Shown: positions 55,514 to 64,000, counted from the stretch's first letter. The stretch is 64,000 bases of DNA from Chitinophaga jiangningensis (GCF_900142605.1 NZ_FRBL01000014.1:1-64000); one strand, 5' to 3'. Translations and numbers: made by a program. Notes: generated by a model not told the origin, from the sequence alone.

Positions 55514-55586
55514 GCTTTGCCAAAAAATACATCATATCTGAATTATTATATCTATCTTACTTACTATAAATCTAAAAGAAGAGGAT

Positions 55587-56084
55587 ATGAGATTTGCTGC
55601 AGTACAGGACGACTCGTCGAAAATTATTACCCACCTGCTCATCGTGGTGGTTATTCTGATTGGATGCAGGCAGGTGATGGTAGACCGGCACGATGCTATT
55701 CCCACCACCATAGCCCTGATGATCCTGTTGCCGGCGCTGCTGATAGCCTGGGGGTTAAGTCCCCGCTACTATGTACTCACGGCTGCCGATATTATCATTA
55801 AAGGTCACCTCCGGAGCATACGTATTCCGCTGAAAGATGTATTACGCCTGCGCAGCATTGAAGAGGAGGAGCTGGGCGAAAGCGCCCGCGTATTTGCCAG
55901 TGGTGGTGTATTTGGTTATCTGGGAGCCTACCGCTCCGCTGAAATGGGGGACTATCAACGCTGGTGTACCAACAACGAACACCTGGTGCTGATAGAATCT
56001 GCCAGTAACAAGTGGGTGATCAGCCCCGATGATTCCGCAGTTTTTGTAAAAGCGGTCAACAAAATTATTAACGAAGTGCACTAA
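55587..56084 (+). CDS. Bacterial PH-like membrane protein
   Basis: A 165-residue protein with two membrane helices (about 12-32 and 40-58) followed by a beta-rich cytoplasmic domain resembling bacterial PH domains: YYVLTAADIIIKGHLRSIRIPLKDVLRLRSIEE (about 61-93), FGYLGAYRS and VLIESASNKWVISPDD (about 132-147). Such proteins have no established function. A GAGGAT sequence precedes the ATG. A strong terminator follows. Confidence 0.7.
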   Translation: MRFAAVQDDSSKIITHLLIVVVILIGCRQVMVDRHDAIPTTIALMILLPALLIAWGLSPRYYVLTAADIIIKGHLRSIRIPLKDVLRLRSIEEEELGESARVFASGGVFGYLGAYRSAEMGDYQRWCTNNEHLVLIESASNKWVISPDDSAVFVKAVNKIINEVH

Positions 56085-56103
56085 CGCGCGGCGTTATACG
56101 ATA

Positions 56104-56145
56104 AAGCCGGCTATGTTCCCTTACGGGTAACATGCCGGCTTTTTT
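56104..56145 (+). terminator. Strong intrinsic terminator after the PH-like gene
   Basis: An 8-bp outer stem (AAGCCGGC/GCCGGCTT) plus an inner ATGTT/AACAT stem and a GGG/CCC pairing close the loop and are followed by TTTTTTT. A smaller CCGCGC-GCA-GCGCGG hairpin (56166-56180) and an 8-bp hairpin with CGAAA loop (56190-56210) follow before the convergent SpmAB gene. Confidence 0.85.
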
Positions 56146-56300
56146 ATCTTTATCGCTCCAGCGCACCGCGCGCAGCGCGGAATCTACTCAATGACACCGA
56201 AAGTGTCATTAAAAATAAGCAAATGCCTGTTGCAGGTAGTAGGGCAGTGTAAGTACCGTTTTATTATTTTGCCTATTTGCAAAGCTTGTTTTACATCTCC

Positions 56301-57542
56301 CTAACTAACCGAATGGAAGAACAGGTACCCTAATAAAATAGCCGATACAATACCGCAGAAATCCGCAATCAGGCCCGCAGTAAGTGCATACCGGGTTTTC
56401 TTGATATTGACAGAACCGAAGTACACGGCTAGAATATAAAAGGTGGTTTCAGTAGTACCCTGGATGATGCTCGCGAGTCGCCCTACAAATGAATCCGGCC
56501 CGTTATGCTCCATGATTTCCACCATCAGCGCCCTGGAACCGCTGCCACTCAAAGGTTTCATGAAGGCTACCGGTAACGCAGGTACGAAATCAGTATTTAA
56601 ACCCATGGCGGCAAACAATGCACCGATGCCGTTTACCAGGTAATCCATACAGCCGGTGGCGCGGAATGCACCAATGGCCACGATGATACCCACCAGGTAT
56701 GGGATGATCCGCACAGAAATCTGGAAGCCTTCTTTTGCGCCTTCGATGAATACATCATATACGTTGATCTTTTTCACAATACCGGAAACGAGGAACGTTA
56801 CCACGATGGCGAAAATAATTCCCCCGCCGAGGCTCGCGGTGCGTGGCCCGATTTGGTCCGGCGGCATATTCTTTACCCAATAGAAGAGTCCGTATAACAA
56901 AGCCGCGAAACCCGCCAGAAACACCAGCACCGGCAGTTTAAACAGGTTGATTTTTTGGTAAATGGACACCGTGATCATACCGGCAATAAACGCGATGAAC
57001 GTGGAGATAAGGATGGGAATGAACACATCTGCGGGGTTAGCTGCGTGGGCAGCCAGCCGCAAGGCGATTACCGAGGTAGGGATTAGGATGACCCCGGCTG
57101 TGTTCAGTACGAGGAACATGATTTGTGGATTGCTGGCCTCTTCCGGTTTGGGATTGAGTTCCTGCAATTCCTTCATGGCCTTGAGGCCCATAGGGGTGGC
57201 CGCATTGTCCATCCCCAGCATGCTGGCTGAAAAATTCATCAGCATGGAACCCATGGCCGGATGGCCCTTAGGTACGTCCGGAAACAGTTTGGAAAAGAAG
57301 GGGTTTACGAAGTTGGAAAAGCGCTGGATCATACCACCCGCTTCGCCTACACGCATGATGCCCAGCCAGAAAGTCATGATACCAGCCAGTCCTAAGGAGA
57401 TTTCGGCGCCGGCTTTGGCGTTGGTGAGCATGGAATTCATTACTGCCCCGAATACAGCGGTGTCTTGCAGAATGAAGGTCTTGAACAAGGCAACCACAAA
57501 GGATATGAGGAAGAATGCCAGCCAGACGTAGTTTAAAGCCAT
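56301..57542 (-). CDS. Fused SpmA-SpmB (spore-maturation-like, Gate-domain) membrane protein
   Basis: A 413-residue membrane protein made of two nucleoside-recognition (Gate) domains. The N-terminal half (about 1-200) matches SpmA (NSMLTNAKAGAEISLGLAGIMTFWLGIMRV and FSASMLGMDNAATPMG). The C-terminal half (about 240-410) matches SpmB (EGAKEGFQISVRIIPYLVGIIVAIGAFRATG and PLSGSGSRALMVEIM). In Bacillus these are separate genes needed for spore-core dehydration; Bacteroidota do not sporulate, so a transport role is presumed but unknown. It is divergent from ychF. Confidence 0.9.
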   Translation of the reverse strand: MALNYVWLAFFLISFVVALFKTFILQDTAVFGAVMNSMLTNAKAGAEISLGLAGIMTFWLGIMRVGEAGGMIQRFSNFVNPFFSKLFPDVPKGHPAMGSMLMNFSASMLGMDNAATPMGLKAMKELQELNPKPEEASNPQIMFLVLNTAGVILIPTSVIALRLAAHAANPADVFIPILISTFIAFIAGMITVSIYQKINLFKLPVLVFLAGFAALLYGLFYWVKNMPPDQIGPRTASLGGGIIFAIVVTFLVSGIVKKINVYDVFIEGAKEGFQISVRIIPYLVGIIVAIGAFRATGCMDYLVNGIGALFAAMGLNTDFVPALPVAFMKPLSGSGSRALMVEIMEHNGPDSFVGRLASIIQGTTETTFYILAVYFGSVNIKKTRYALTAGLIADFCGIVSAILLGYLFFHSVS

Positions 57543-57615
57543 GAGTTTTCAATTATTTAATTCGTGAAGATAGTTTTTTGTTTCTATTAACCAAATGTGC
57601 CATCAGTTATAACGC

Positions 57616-57646
57616 TTTGAGAGATAGAAACAAAACCTTATCTTTG
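57616..57646 (+). promoter_or_regulatory. Bacteroidota-type promoter for ychF
   Basis: TTTG (57616-57619), then exactly 19 bases, then TATCTTTG (57639-57646): a perfect Bacteroidota -33/-7 pair. Transcription would begin about 7 bases later, leaving a leader of under ten bases before the ATG at 57662. Confidence 0.8.
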
Positions 57647-57661
57647 CGCAAATTTTGAAAA

Positions 57662-58765
57662 ATGGCTTTGCAAGTAGGAATTGTAGGATTACCGAATGTA
57701 GGAAAATCAACTTTGTTTAATGCGGTAAGCAACAGCGCCAAAGCGCAGGCCAGTAACTACCGTTTCTGTACTATCGAACCAAACGTAGGTCTGGTAGATG
57801 TGCCGGACACCCGTCTGACGAAACTGGAAGAACTGGTAAAACCTAATCGTGTAGTACCTACGACTATTGAATTTGTGGATATTGCCGGCCTGGTAAAAGG
57901 CGCCAGCAAAGGGGAAGGACTTGGAAACAAGTTTCTCGCCAATATCCGCGAGGTAGATGCGATCGTACATGTGATCCGCTGCTTTGAAGATGATAACATT
58001 CTCCGTGAAGAAGGTGCCATCAACCCGATGGGCGATAAAGGAATCATTGATACCGAGTTACAGCTGAAAGACCTGGAAAGCGTGGAAAAGAAAATCGCGC
58101 GTACCGAGAAAATGGCTAAAACCGGCGGTGATCCGAAAGCAAAAAGAGAATACGAAATCCTGAAACAGTGCCAGGAGCACCTGGAGCAAGGCCGCAACAT
58201 CCGCGAGCTCCAGTTGAGCAAAGAGGATAAAGTGGCAATTGCCGACCTGTTTCTGCTGACAGACAAGCCAGTGCTGTACGTGGCTAACGTAGACGAGGCT
58301 TCCCTGCTCACCGGTAACAAATATTCCGAAGCGCTGATTGAAGGCGTTAAAAGCGAAGGCGCCCAGGTAATCGTAATGAACAACACGATTGAGGCACAGA
58401 TCTCCGAAATGGAAGATCCTGCCGATAAGGAACTGTTCCTGAGCGAATACGGCCTTACCGAGCCAGGCCTGAACCGCCTGATCCGCTCTGCCTACAACCT
58501 GCTGGAACTGATCACTTATTTCACTGCCGGTGTACAGGAAGTACGCGCATGGACCATCCACCGCGGATGGAAGGCACCACAGGCTGCCAGCGTGATCCAT
58601 ACTGACTTCGAAAAAGGGTTCATCAAAGCTGAGGTGATTTCTTATGATGACTACGTAAAATACGGTTCTGAAGCTGCTGCCCGCGAAGCTGGCCGTTTCC
58701 GCATCGAAGGTAAAGAGTACCTCGTTGCAGATGGGGATGTGATGCACTTCCGCTTCAACGTATAA
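57662..58765 (+). CDS. ychF: Obg-family GTPase/ATPase YchF
   Basis: A 367-residue P-loop NTPase of the YchF/OLA1 branch, ribosome-associated and usually preferring ATP. The P-loop GLPNVGKST is at about residues 8-16, the switch region ends in DIAGLVKGASKGEGLGN (about 73-89), a helical coiled-coil insertion occupies about 130-195, NVDE replaces the G4 NKxD motif (the basis of ATP preference), and a TGS domain closes the protein (AWTIHRGWKAPQAASVIHTDFEKGFIKAEV). All conserved elements are present. Leader and promoter are compact. Confidence 0.97.
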   Translation: MALQVGIVGLPNVGKSTLFNAVSNSAKAQASNYRFCTIEPNVGLVDVPDTRLTKLEELVKPNRVVPTTIEFVDIAGLVKGASKGEGLGNKFLANIREVDAIVHVIRCFEDDNILREEGAINPMGDKGIIDTELQLKDLESVEKKIARTEKMAKTGGDPKAKREYEILKQCQEHLEQGRNIRELQLSKEDKVAIADLFLLTDKPVLYVANVDEASLLTGNKYSEALIEGVKSEGAQVIVMNNTIEAQISEMEDPADKELFLSEYGLTEPGLNRLIRSAYNLLELITYFTAGVQEVRAWTIHRGWKAPQAASVIHTDFEKGFIKAEVISYDDYVKYGSEAAAREAGRFRIEGKEYLVADGDVMHFRFNV

Positions 58766-58853
58766 TTACTATAAACTGCTTTAGGCTTTTTGCCTGAAGG
58801 TTACAACAACAACAGAAGGGGCGGGGTTTCTCCTGCCCTTCGTCTATTTATGG

Positions 58854-58888
58854 CATTTGGATCAAGGGCTTCGCCCTTGATCCAAATG
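58854..58888. repeat. Perfect 16-bp hairpin with TTC loop
   Basis: The arms 58854-58869 and 58873-58888 are perfectly complementary around TTC (GAA on the other strand). Its inner part, CAAGGGC-TTC-GCCCTTG, recurs as a 7-bp hairpin at 58941-58957. Confidence 0.75.
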
Positions 58889-59016
58889 GGAGCAGGGCCT
58901 GCGGCCTTCGCGGCCCGCTTTTGTATCTTTCGATCGTTGGCAAGGGCTTCGCCCTTGACGCAAGCTTGGCGGGCCTGCGGCCTTCGCGGCCTGCTTTCGA
59001 GTTTTTCAATCGTTGG
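58863..59016. repeat. Two tandem copies of a 76-78-bp hairpin-bearing unit
   Basis: Unit 1 (58863-58940, 78 bases) and unit 2 (58941-59016, 76 bases) lie head to tail. Both start with CAAGGGCTTCGCCCTTGA, both contain GGGCCTGCGGCCTTCGCGGC, and both end with ATCGTTGG. The sequence between these blocks is diverged. The unit is part hairpin and part linker. Confidence 0.75.
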
Positions 59017-59042
59017 TTAGGGTAGTAAGCCATACTCTTTAA

Positions 59043-59110
59043 CAGGGGTGGGCCAGGGCGCCAGCCCTGACCCACCTCTGTTTGCCCTGGCCGAAGGCCA
59101 GGGCAAACAG
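59043..59110. repeat. Two chained hairpins upstream of the WGR gene
   Basis: The first (59043-59080) is a 17-bp stem with one wobble and one mismatch around GCCA. The second (59078-59110) is a perfect 15-bp stem around GAA. They share the three bases CTG at 59078-59080. Confidence 0.7.
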
Positions 59111-59219
59111 GCCCCCAAACAAATATCATTTCCCTCCTATATAATCAAAATAAAAATCCCCAAATCTCTCTAAATCAAACATTAATTCCTTAGTTTAGCC
59201 CCTCAATTATCGTTAACTC

Positions 59220-62200
59220 ATGAAATTTGTAAGGAATGTGAAGCTCTTCTTCCGGGAAGGGAATTCAGACAAAACCTATGAGATCGATCTGTGCGAAGTA
59301 GGCCCTGACCAATACCTTGTCAATTTTCGCTACGGAAAGAGAGGTGCCAACCTGAAAGAGGGAACAAAAACAACGAGCCCCGTACCATTGGCTTCCGCTA
59401 ACTCCATCTTCGATGCACTCGAAAAGGAAAAGCGTAGCAAAGGCTATATCGGTGAACAGGAATCGGCCAGCAAGGAACAGCTGACAGACGACGCGTCGGC
59501 CGCCATCATCGACGGTATCAGCAATCCCCGCCACAAAGCGATCCTCAAAAGGTTACAAAACCACCCGGCCGGCAAGCACGCGTGGAAAATGTCAAGAGTG
59601 ATCTGGCGCGCAGGGGAGCTGCGCATCGGCGAATCCGCTCCCTTCATCATCAAACAGGGGGATAAAAAAGATGCACTGCACCGCTACTCCGTGATCTGGT
59701 CGCTCAGTCGCACCGGCGATGCCGCCGCCATCCCCGTACTTAAAGCCTATATGGAAAACAGCGCCTATCCGCCCAATATCCGTATGCTGGCCGCCAACGG
59801 GATGCTCATGCTCCTGCCGGAAGCAGATAAACCTGCCTTCCTGCAACCCTACCTCAACGCCATGCCGGAACACCTCCGCGCAGCGGTGCTGGAAGGTAAT
59901 ACCAACGCCATCTTTCAGTTACTGCATGAATATATCGTAGTGCAGCAGGCCACCCAGTACCCGCTGCTGGAAGAATGCTACCTGCTGTCCACTGCCTACC
60001 CGGCACTGCGACAAGCACTGCTAATCCTGCTCACCCAGGTGGCCTTCCGCCCATCCTGGTTCCAGCACCTGCGCCATATCTACAAGCAGGCAGAAATGAA
60101 GGACGACCACCTAGTGGTGGCAGCGCTCGCACACCGCATAGAGCGGGAGCCCGCCATGTTTACCATGCCCGCAAAAGAATACGAAGAGTGGAGGCCCGAA
60201 ACGTTTATCGCCGAACTCAACACCTTCGTAAAAGTGCGTTCCGAAATAAAGAAGCCAGGCAGCCGCATTGCTTTCTCCCATAAAACACGCCGCTATTTTA
60301 ACCGCCGCGTACTGCGCCGCTTAAAACGCCTCGGTGGTGCAGGGGATAAGGAATATGTACGCTTCGCCACAGCACTGCTGTTGCAATATGTACAGGAAAC
60401 GGATGGAACTAAGCCGTACCAGCGGCGCGATTATGCCTACGTCAACAACCGTTATACATCCATAGAAAAGCAGTTCCCGGAAAACTCCAAAGCCATCTTC
60501 CTCAATTATATCATCCGCGGTAACGCAGCCGACCTGCAATACCTGCCGGGTAAAGAAGAGTGGATGTTTAAGGTAGATGATAATGCCACTACCAGCGGCA
60601 CTCCGCGTGCTACGGCCAACCCGGACCTGCTCAAAAAAGAAAATAACAGTCTGCTGAAAAAACTCTTCAGCTGGCTCAATACCGATAAACATGTAGTGCC
60701 GCAACCCGGTACCTACCAGCCTGCGTCCACCGAACCTGCAGCAGTACACTCCGATGTACCTTTCCAGCAATTATGGAACGATACGCCGGAAGCATTCATC
60801 CAACTGCTGATCGGCGGTAAAATGGACCAGGTGCACGTATTTGCGATGGAGCAACTGAAAGCGCACCCCCGCTTTGAAGAACTCAAATCGCGTATAACCG
60901 AAGACGTTATTGCAGCCCTGCTGTATAACAAGCATCATATTCCGTCTTTATTTGGTCTGGAACTGGCCCGGGAAAAGTATAACCCCGCGGCGCCGTCCTC
61001 ACTGCTGCTACGCATCCTGCTCATCTGCCCGTTGAAAGAGGCGAGAGACCAGGCAATGGAGTGGATCAGTGCCAACCCTGCAGGAATACTCGCGGATAAC
61101 GACATCCTGCAAACGCTGATCTTCAACCCATACGAAGAAGTTCGCAAATTCGTGGTTAGCATCTACCCACCGGCCGATATGCCTGCGCAGCAGGCAAAAG
61201 TACTGGCAGGACTCACCATTGCTCACCTCATGCAGCTGGAAGTTAAAACAGAACAGGAAAACCTGATTCTTACCGATGCCTGCCGCATCCTGGAAAGCTA
61301 CTGTGCACCAGTGTTCAAACAGCTGGATGTAATGGTGATCTACGACCTGATGCAGCGTAACATTGTGGCCCTGCAAGCCTTCGGCGTGCGGTTACTTTTA
61401 CTCAAGGCAGACGATAACTATAACTTCGACCAGATATCCACCACACAGCTGATGGGTATCCTCAACAGTGAATATGGCCCGCTCCGCGATGCCGCCTGGT
61501 CCATCGTTCGCAAGATCAGCGATGTGGAAATGCTGCGCCGCCCGGAAATGATCCTGGAATGCCTGTTGTCGCCACATAAAGGCATCCGCCGCCAAATGGC
61601 CACGCTGGTGGCGCGACTCATCACCGTGGATAACCGCCTGGCCGTATACCTTGTGAATGAACTGGTACCGCTGCTCATGCGCACGGAAAAATCAGAAGGC
61701 AGCCACGAGGATATTGCAGCATTGCTGCGTACCCAGCTGGCAGATTACCTGAATGATATTGATACTGCATCTGCACTGCGACTCCTCTACGCCAATTACC
61801 GCCCTGCACAGGAATTTGGTATCCTGCTGCTGGATAAGTATATCCCGTCAGATTCCCTGACACTCAAACAGATCATCGCCACCGGCGCACATGAACTGCA
61901 ACAGGTGAGAGCGTGGTGCTGGAATTTTTACCGCAACAACGTTGCGCGTATACGTGCAGAAAAAGATACCGCCGTAGCGCTGCTGGATAGCAAATGGGAT
62001 GATACCCGCCGCTTCGCCATCGACTACTTCCGCAATACCTTTACAGAGGCCGACTGGAGCCCGGAAAGCCTCATCGCACTGGCCGACAGCGTACGCACCG
62101 ATATCCAGGCCTTTGGCCGGGAACTGCTGATGCGCTTCTTCAAAAATGAAGACGGCCCGCAATACCTGCTTAAACTGAGCCAGCACCCAAGTGCTGCCAT

Positions 62201-62525
62201 GCAGCTCTTTGCTACCAGCTATCTGCAGAACTACGCCGCCGGACAACTGGAATATATCAAACTGCTGGAACACTATTTCCGCTCTGTACTTACCCGCGTA
62301 AACAAAGCCAGGGTAGCAAAAGAGAGAGTATTCACTTTCCTGGAAACAGAAGCGCTGAAATCAGAACAGGCAGCTGCATTCATAGCAGGTATTATTACCG
62401 ATATCTCCGCCACCGTGGCTATTGGCGATAAAGCCAGATGTATCAGTATCATGCGTAACATCAGTCAGCACTTTACGCTGGATCTGCCAATCGTTTTTGT
62501 TGAACCGGCAGTGCGACTGCATTAA
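59220..62525 (+). CDS. WGR-domain protein with HEAT-like repeats
   Basis: A 1101-residue cytoplasmic protein. The N-terminal WGR domain (about residues 1-80: VKLFFREGNSDKTYEIDLCEV and FRYGKRGANLKEGT) is a nucleic-acid-binding module also found in PARPs and some bacterial regulatory proteins. The remainder is almost entirely alpha-helical with recurring two-helix units (for example HRYSVIWSLSRTGDAAAIPVLKAYME near 160-185 and LRDAAWSIVRKISDVEMLRR near 755-775), consistent with HEAT/armadillo-like repeats. No enzymatic motif is visible. The next gene starts 15 bases after the stop. WGR proteins are known from predicted bacterial conflict and stress systems with MoxR-type ATPases, but none of those partners lies in the window. 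Confidence 0.8.
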   Translation: MKFVRNVKLFFREGNSDKTYEIDLCEVGPDQYLVNFRYGKRGANLKEGTKTTSPVPLASANSIFDALEKEKRSKGYIGEQESASKEQLTDDASAAIIDGISNPRHKAILKRLQNHPAGKHAWKMSRVIWRAGELRIGESAPFIIKQGDKKDALHRYSVIWSLSRTGDAAAIPVLKAYMENSAYPPNIRMLAANGMLMLLPEADKPAFLQPYLNAMPEHLRAAVLEGNTNAIFQLLHEYIVVQQATQYPLLEECYLLSTAYPALRQALLILLTQVAFRPSWFQHLRHIYKQAEMKDDHLVVAALAHRIEREPAMFTMPAKEYEEWRPETFIAELNTFVKVRSEIKKPGSRIAFSHKTRRYFNRRVLRRLKRLGGAGDKEYVRFATALLLQYVQETDGTKPYQRRDYAYVNNRYTSIEKQFPENSKAIFLNYIIRGNAADLQYLPGKEEWMFKVDDNATTSGTPRATANPDLLKKENNSLLKKLFSWLNTDKHVVPQPGTYQPASTEPAAVHSDVPFQQLWNDTPEAFIQLLIGGKMDQVHVFAMEQLKAHPRFEELKSRITEDVIAALLYNKHHIPSLFGLELAREKYNPAAPSSLLLRILLICPLKEARDQAMEWISANPAGILADNDILQTLIFNPYEEVRKFVVSIYPPADMPAQQAKVLAGLTIAHLMQLEVKTEQENLILTDACRILESYCAPVFKQLDVMVIYDLMQRNIVALQAFGVRLLLLKADDNYNFDQISTTQLMGILNSEYGPLRDAAWSIVRKISDVEMLRRPEMILECLLSPHKGIRRQMATLVARLITVDNRLAVYLVNELVPLLMRTEKSEGSHEDIAALLRTQLADYLNDIDTASALRLLYANYRPAQEFGILLLDKYIPSDSLTLKQIIATGAHELQQVRAWCWNFYRNNVARIRAEKDTAVALLDSKWDDTRRFAIDYFRNTFTEADWSPESLIALADSVRTDIQAFGRELLMRFFKNEDGPQYLLKLSQHPSAAMQLFATSYLQNYAAGQLEYIKLLEHYFRSVLTRVNKARVAKERVFTFLETEALKSEQAAAFIAGIITDISATVAIGDKARCISIMRNISQHFTLDLPIVFVEPAVRLH

Positions 62526-62540
62526 ATCGTTTATCCATTT

Positions 62541-64000
62541 ATGTTATTTAACTACAGGTATAGTGGTAACTCTCAGGTGTTCAGCGATGCAGGCAGCGCC
62601 GGCATCTCCTTTGCGCCTGATACCCATCGTGAACCCACTTTTTTCGTAGGGAAGCTCAGTAAAAAAATCGCTTTCCGTGAAGCCATATCTTCCCTCCATG
62701 ATGTAGTTGTTTCTGACCTCCGCTTTAAACCAAAAGATAAAACGGAGTATAAGGAATGGGCAGCACAGCAGGAGTCGATCTGGCTGGCGGAATTCATGCA
62801 GGGCTATGATGCCCAGGCGGCTGATCAAAAAATTGAAGGTCTCCGCGCTGACCTTCGTAACATCTGGGACCAGAAAGACAAGGCCATGGGGCCTTTCAAT
62901 AAAGCCAAACGCGCGTATTTCGATTATCTCTATCAGAAAGACAGAGATGCATGGTTTGTGCTCGATCCGGTAATCAGCGTGCACCCGGATGAAATATTCT
63001 TTGAGTGTTTCAGTCAGGATGAATCTACCTATGGTAAGCTGAGCGCCAGTTATAACGTGTTTAAAGAAGTGAATGAGTTTGAGTGCGGGACAACCAATAT
63101 CGATTATTCAGCCGCTTTATATAATGAGTTTCAGAAAATCAGGGACTATAAGGAAACTGATTTCCGTGTGGACCCGGGAGGCTTTCAGGTGCAAACTTCG
63201 CAGGAGGAACTGTACCATGAAGTAAAGATCGACCTGCCGGATAGCTGGGTGAGAGGTTTCCTGCAGGTAAGTTCCGCCATGACTTTGCCGGCAGCTACTT
63301 TCGACCTGCATCCGATGGATGTATATAATTTCTGCAGCTGGCTCAGGAGATTTAAAGAGATAAAAGGGCCGCGGTCTATACGTTTTATCCTGGAACCGGG
63401 AAAGCCTGTCCGTGCAGTATTTGAGCCATGGAACCGTGAAATCGTATGTGCGAGATCGTTATACACCGGGCCGCAGGCACGTGAAATCCGCATATGGGGG
63501 AGGAGACGTATCCTCATCCTGGAACGCCTGATCCCTATCGCCCGCAAATTCACGGTGCACCTAACCGGCAGCGGTTTGCCCTCCTTCTTTATTGCGGACC
63601 TCGGAGATATGCAGTTTACACTCGGATTATCCGGTTGGACTGCCAACGACTGGTCGCGTGCCGGGCAGTTTGATCTCATGGCGCCGCGGGCAGAAGTTTC
63701 CGAACCTGATAAGTTCAGGGTGTACAATGCACTGAAGTCAGTATGGTTTAGTACAGCGGCCGACCTGGTGAAGGCCACCGGATTAAGCAGTGCCACGGTG
63801 CTGGGCGCACTGGGGCTGTTTACCCAGGCTGGTAAAGTGATCTACGACCTCCACGGAGGTGTATACCGTTTGCGTGAACTGAGCCGCGAGCCACTGCCCA
63901 TGCACCTGTTACGCTTCAGTACTCCTGAAGAGGCAGATGCCGAAATACTGGTAAACCAGGGGAAAGTATCCTACACGGAAAATCAAATTACCGGCGTAGG
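62541..64000 (+). CDS. Large hypothetical protein partnered with the WGR gene, cut by window edge
   Basis: A frame of 486 complete codons opens at 62541 and is still open at the window end. It begins MLFNYRYSGNSQVFS. Visible features are a charged helical stretch (about 60-135), a segment with DPVISVHPDEIFFECFSQDES (about 143-163), a central beta-rich part with LPDSWVRGFLQVSSAM (about 230-245) and a winged-helix-like segment FSTAADLVKATGLSSATVLGALGLFTQAGKVIYD (about 402-435). I do not recognise the family with certainty; similar proteins are sometimes annotated SWIM zinc-finger proteins, and any zinc finger would lie beyond the edge. Tight linkage to the WGR gene implies a shared role. Confidence 0.75.
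   Translation, partial: MLFNYRYSGNSQVFSDAGSAGISFAPDTHREPTFFVGKLSKKIAFREAISSLHDVVVSDLRFKPKDKTEYKEWAAQQESIWLAEFMQGYDAQAADQKIEGLRADLRNIWDQKDKAMGPFNKAKRAYFDYLYQKDRDAWFVLDPVISVHPDEIFFECFSQDESTYGKLSASYNVFKEVNEFECGTTNIDYSAALYNEFQKIRDYKETDFRVDPGGFQVQTSQEELYHEVKIDLPDSWVRGFLQVSSAMTLPAATFDLHPMDVYNFCSWLRRFKEIKGPRSIRFILEPGKPVRAVFEPWNREIVCARSLYTGPQAREIRIWGRRRILILERLIPIARKFTVHLTGSGLPSFFIADLGDMQFTLGLSGWTANDWSRAGQFDLMAPRAEVSEPDKFRVYNALKSVWFSTAADLVKATGLSSATVLGALGLFTQAGKVIYDLHGGVYRLRELSREPLPMHLLRFSTPEEADAEILVNQGKVSYTENQITGV

Larger units (their letters stand above)
58766..59219. other. Repeat- and hairpin-rich gap between ychF and the WGR gene
   Basis: 454 bases with no credible gene; open frames here read through palindromes. 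Contents in order: a weak 8-bp hairpin after ychF (58779-58799), a perfect 16-bp hairpin (58854-58888), a two-copy tandem repeat (58863-59016), two chained hairpins (59043-59080 and 59078-59110), and an A/T-rich approach to the WGR gene with a near-match -7 box TAGTTTAG at 59191-59198. Confidence 0.65.

Noticed and set aside
58854..59110. CRISPR-like repeat array
   Set aside because: Only two repeat units, each containing hairpins with diverged linkers; no regular repeat-spacer pattern and no cas genes.
58848..59129. Open frames on both strands between ychF and the WGR gene
   Set aside because: They consist of palindromes and tandem repeats read as codons; no start context or protein-like sequence.

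Overview
The window looks like a chromosomal segment of a Bacteroidota bacterium, most likely a Chitinophaga-like member of the Chitinophagaceae. The evidence is a hybrid two-component/SusC/SusD polysaccharide utilisation locus, two proteins with type IX secretion (T9SS) sorting tails, a DUF4270 lipoprotein, and promoters of the Bacteroidota type (TTTG about 19-20 bases before TAnnTTTG). No rRNA, tRNA, CRISPR array, transposase or prophage gene was seen.

Layout. 1-583 is non-coding and holds a 200-bp element bounded by 29-bp inverted repeats. 584-7646 (minus strand) carries housekeeping genes: panD, a flippase-like membrane protein, a GT-C-like membrane protein, polyphosphate kinase, exopolyphosphatase and panB. 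7954-20116 (plus) is a polysaccharide utilisation locus: hybrid sensor/regulator, SusC, SusD, a surface glycan-binding lipoprotein and a clan GH-A glycosidase lipoprotein. Three TGTAACA boxes lie between the regulator and susC. 20210-24690 holds panC (minus), a shortened GT5-like protein, a DUF4270 lipoprotein and metK.

24761-53331 is a large exopolysaccharide locus. Its minus arm (41928 down to 24761) encodes a GT-C protein, a GT2, a 2345-residue T9SS protein, a Wzc-like co-polymerase/kinase, an O-acyltransferase, a micro-protein, an O-antigen-ligase-like polymerase, a half-length TolC-like protein and another GT-C protein. Its plus arm (42357-47219) encodes a receiver protein, an initiating sugar transferase with a degenerate receiver-like N-terminus, two GT2 enzymes and a GT4. 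Around these lie a GT14, a Wzx-like flippase, a second T9SS hydrolase with four PKD domains, and a further GT4. Together they cover initiation, chain building, flipping, polymerisation, chain-length control, decoration and possibly surface processing. No obvious Wza-type export protein is present.

53516-64000 holds a GNAT-nitrilase fusion, a thiamine-binding-like protein, a PH-like membrane protein, a fused SpmA/SpmB protein, ychF, and a WGR/HEAT-like protein. The last is followed 15 bases later by an unrecognised large gene cut by the window edge.

The points most worth a second look are: long perfect intergenic hairpins that share a C-GAA-G triloop although their stems are unrelated, several of them chained through shared arms; the three-copy uncharacterised module in the 2345-residue T9SS protein; the receiver/pseudo-receiver pair at the head of the exopolysaccharide genes; and the WGR operon at the right edge.
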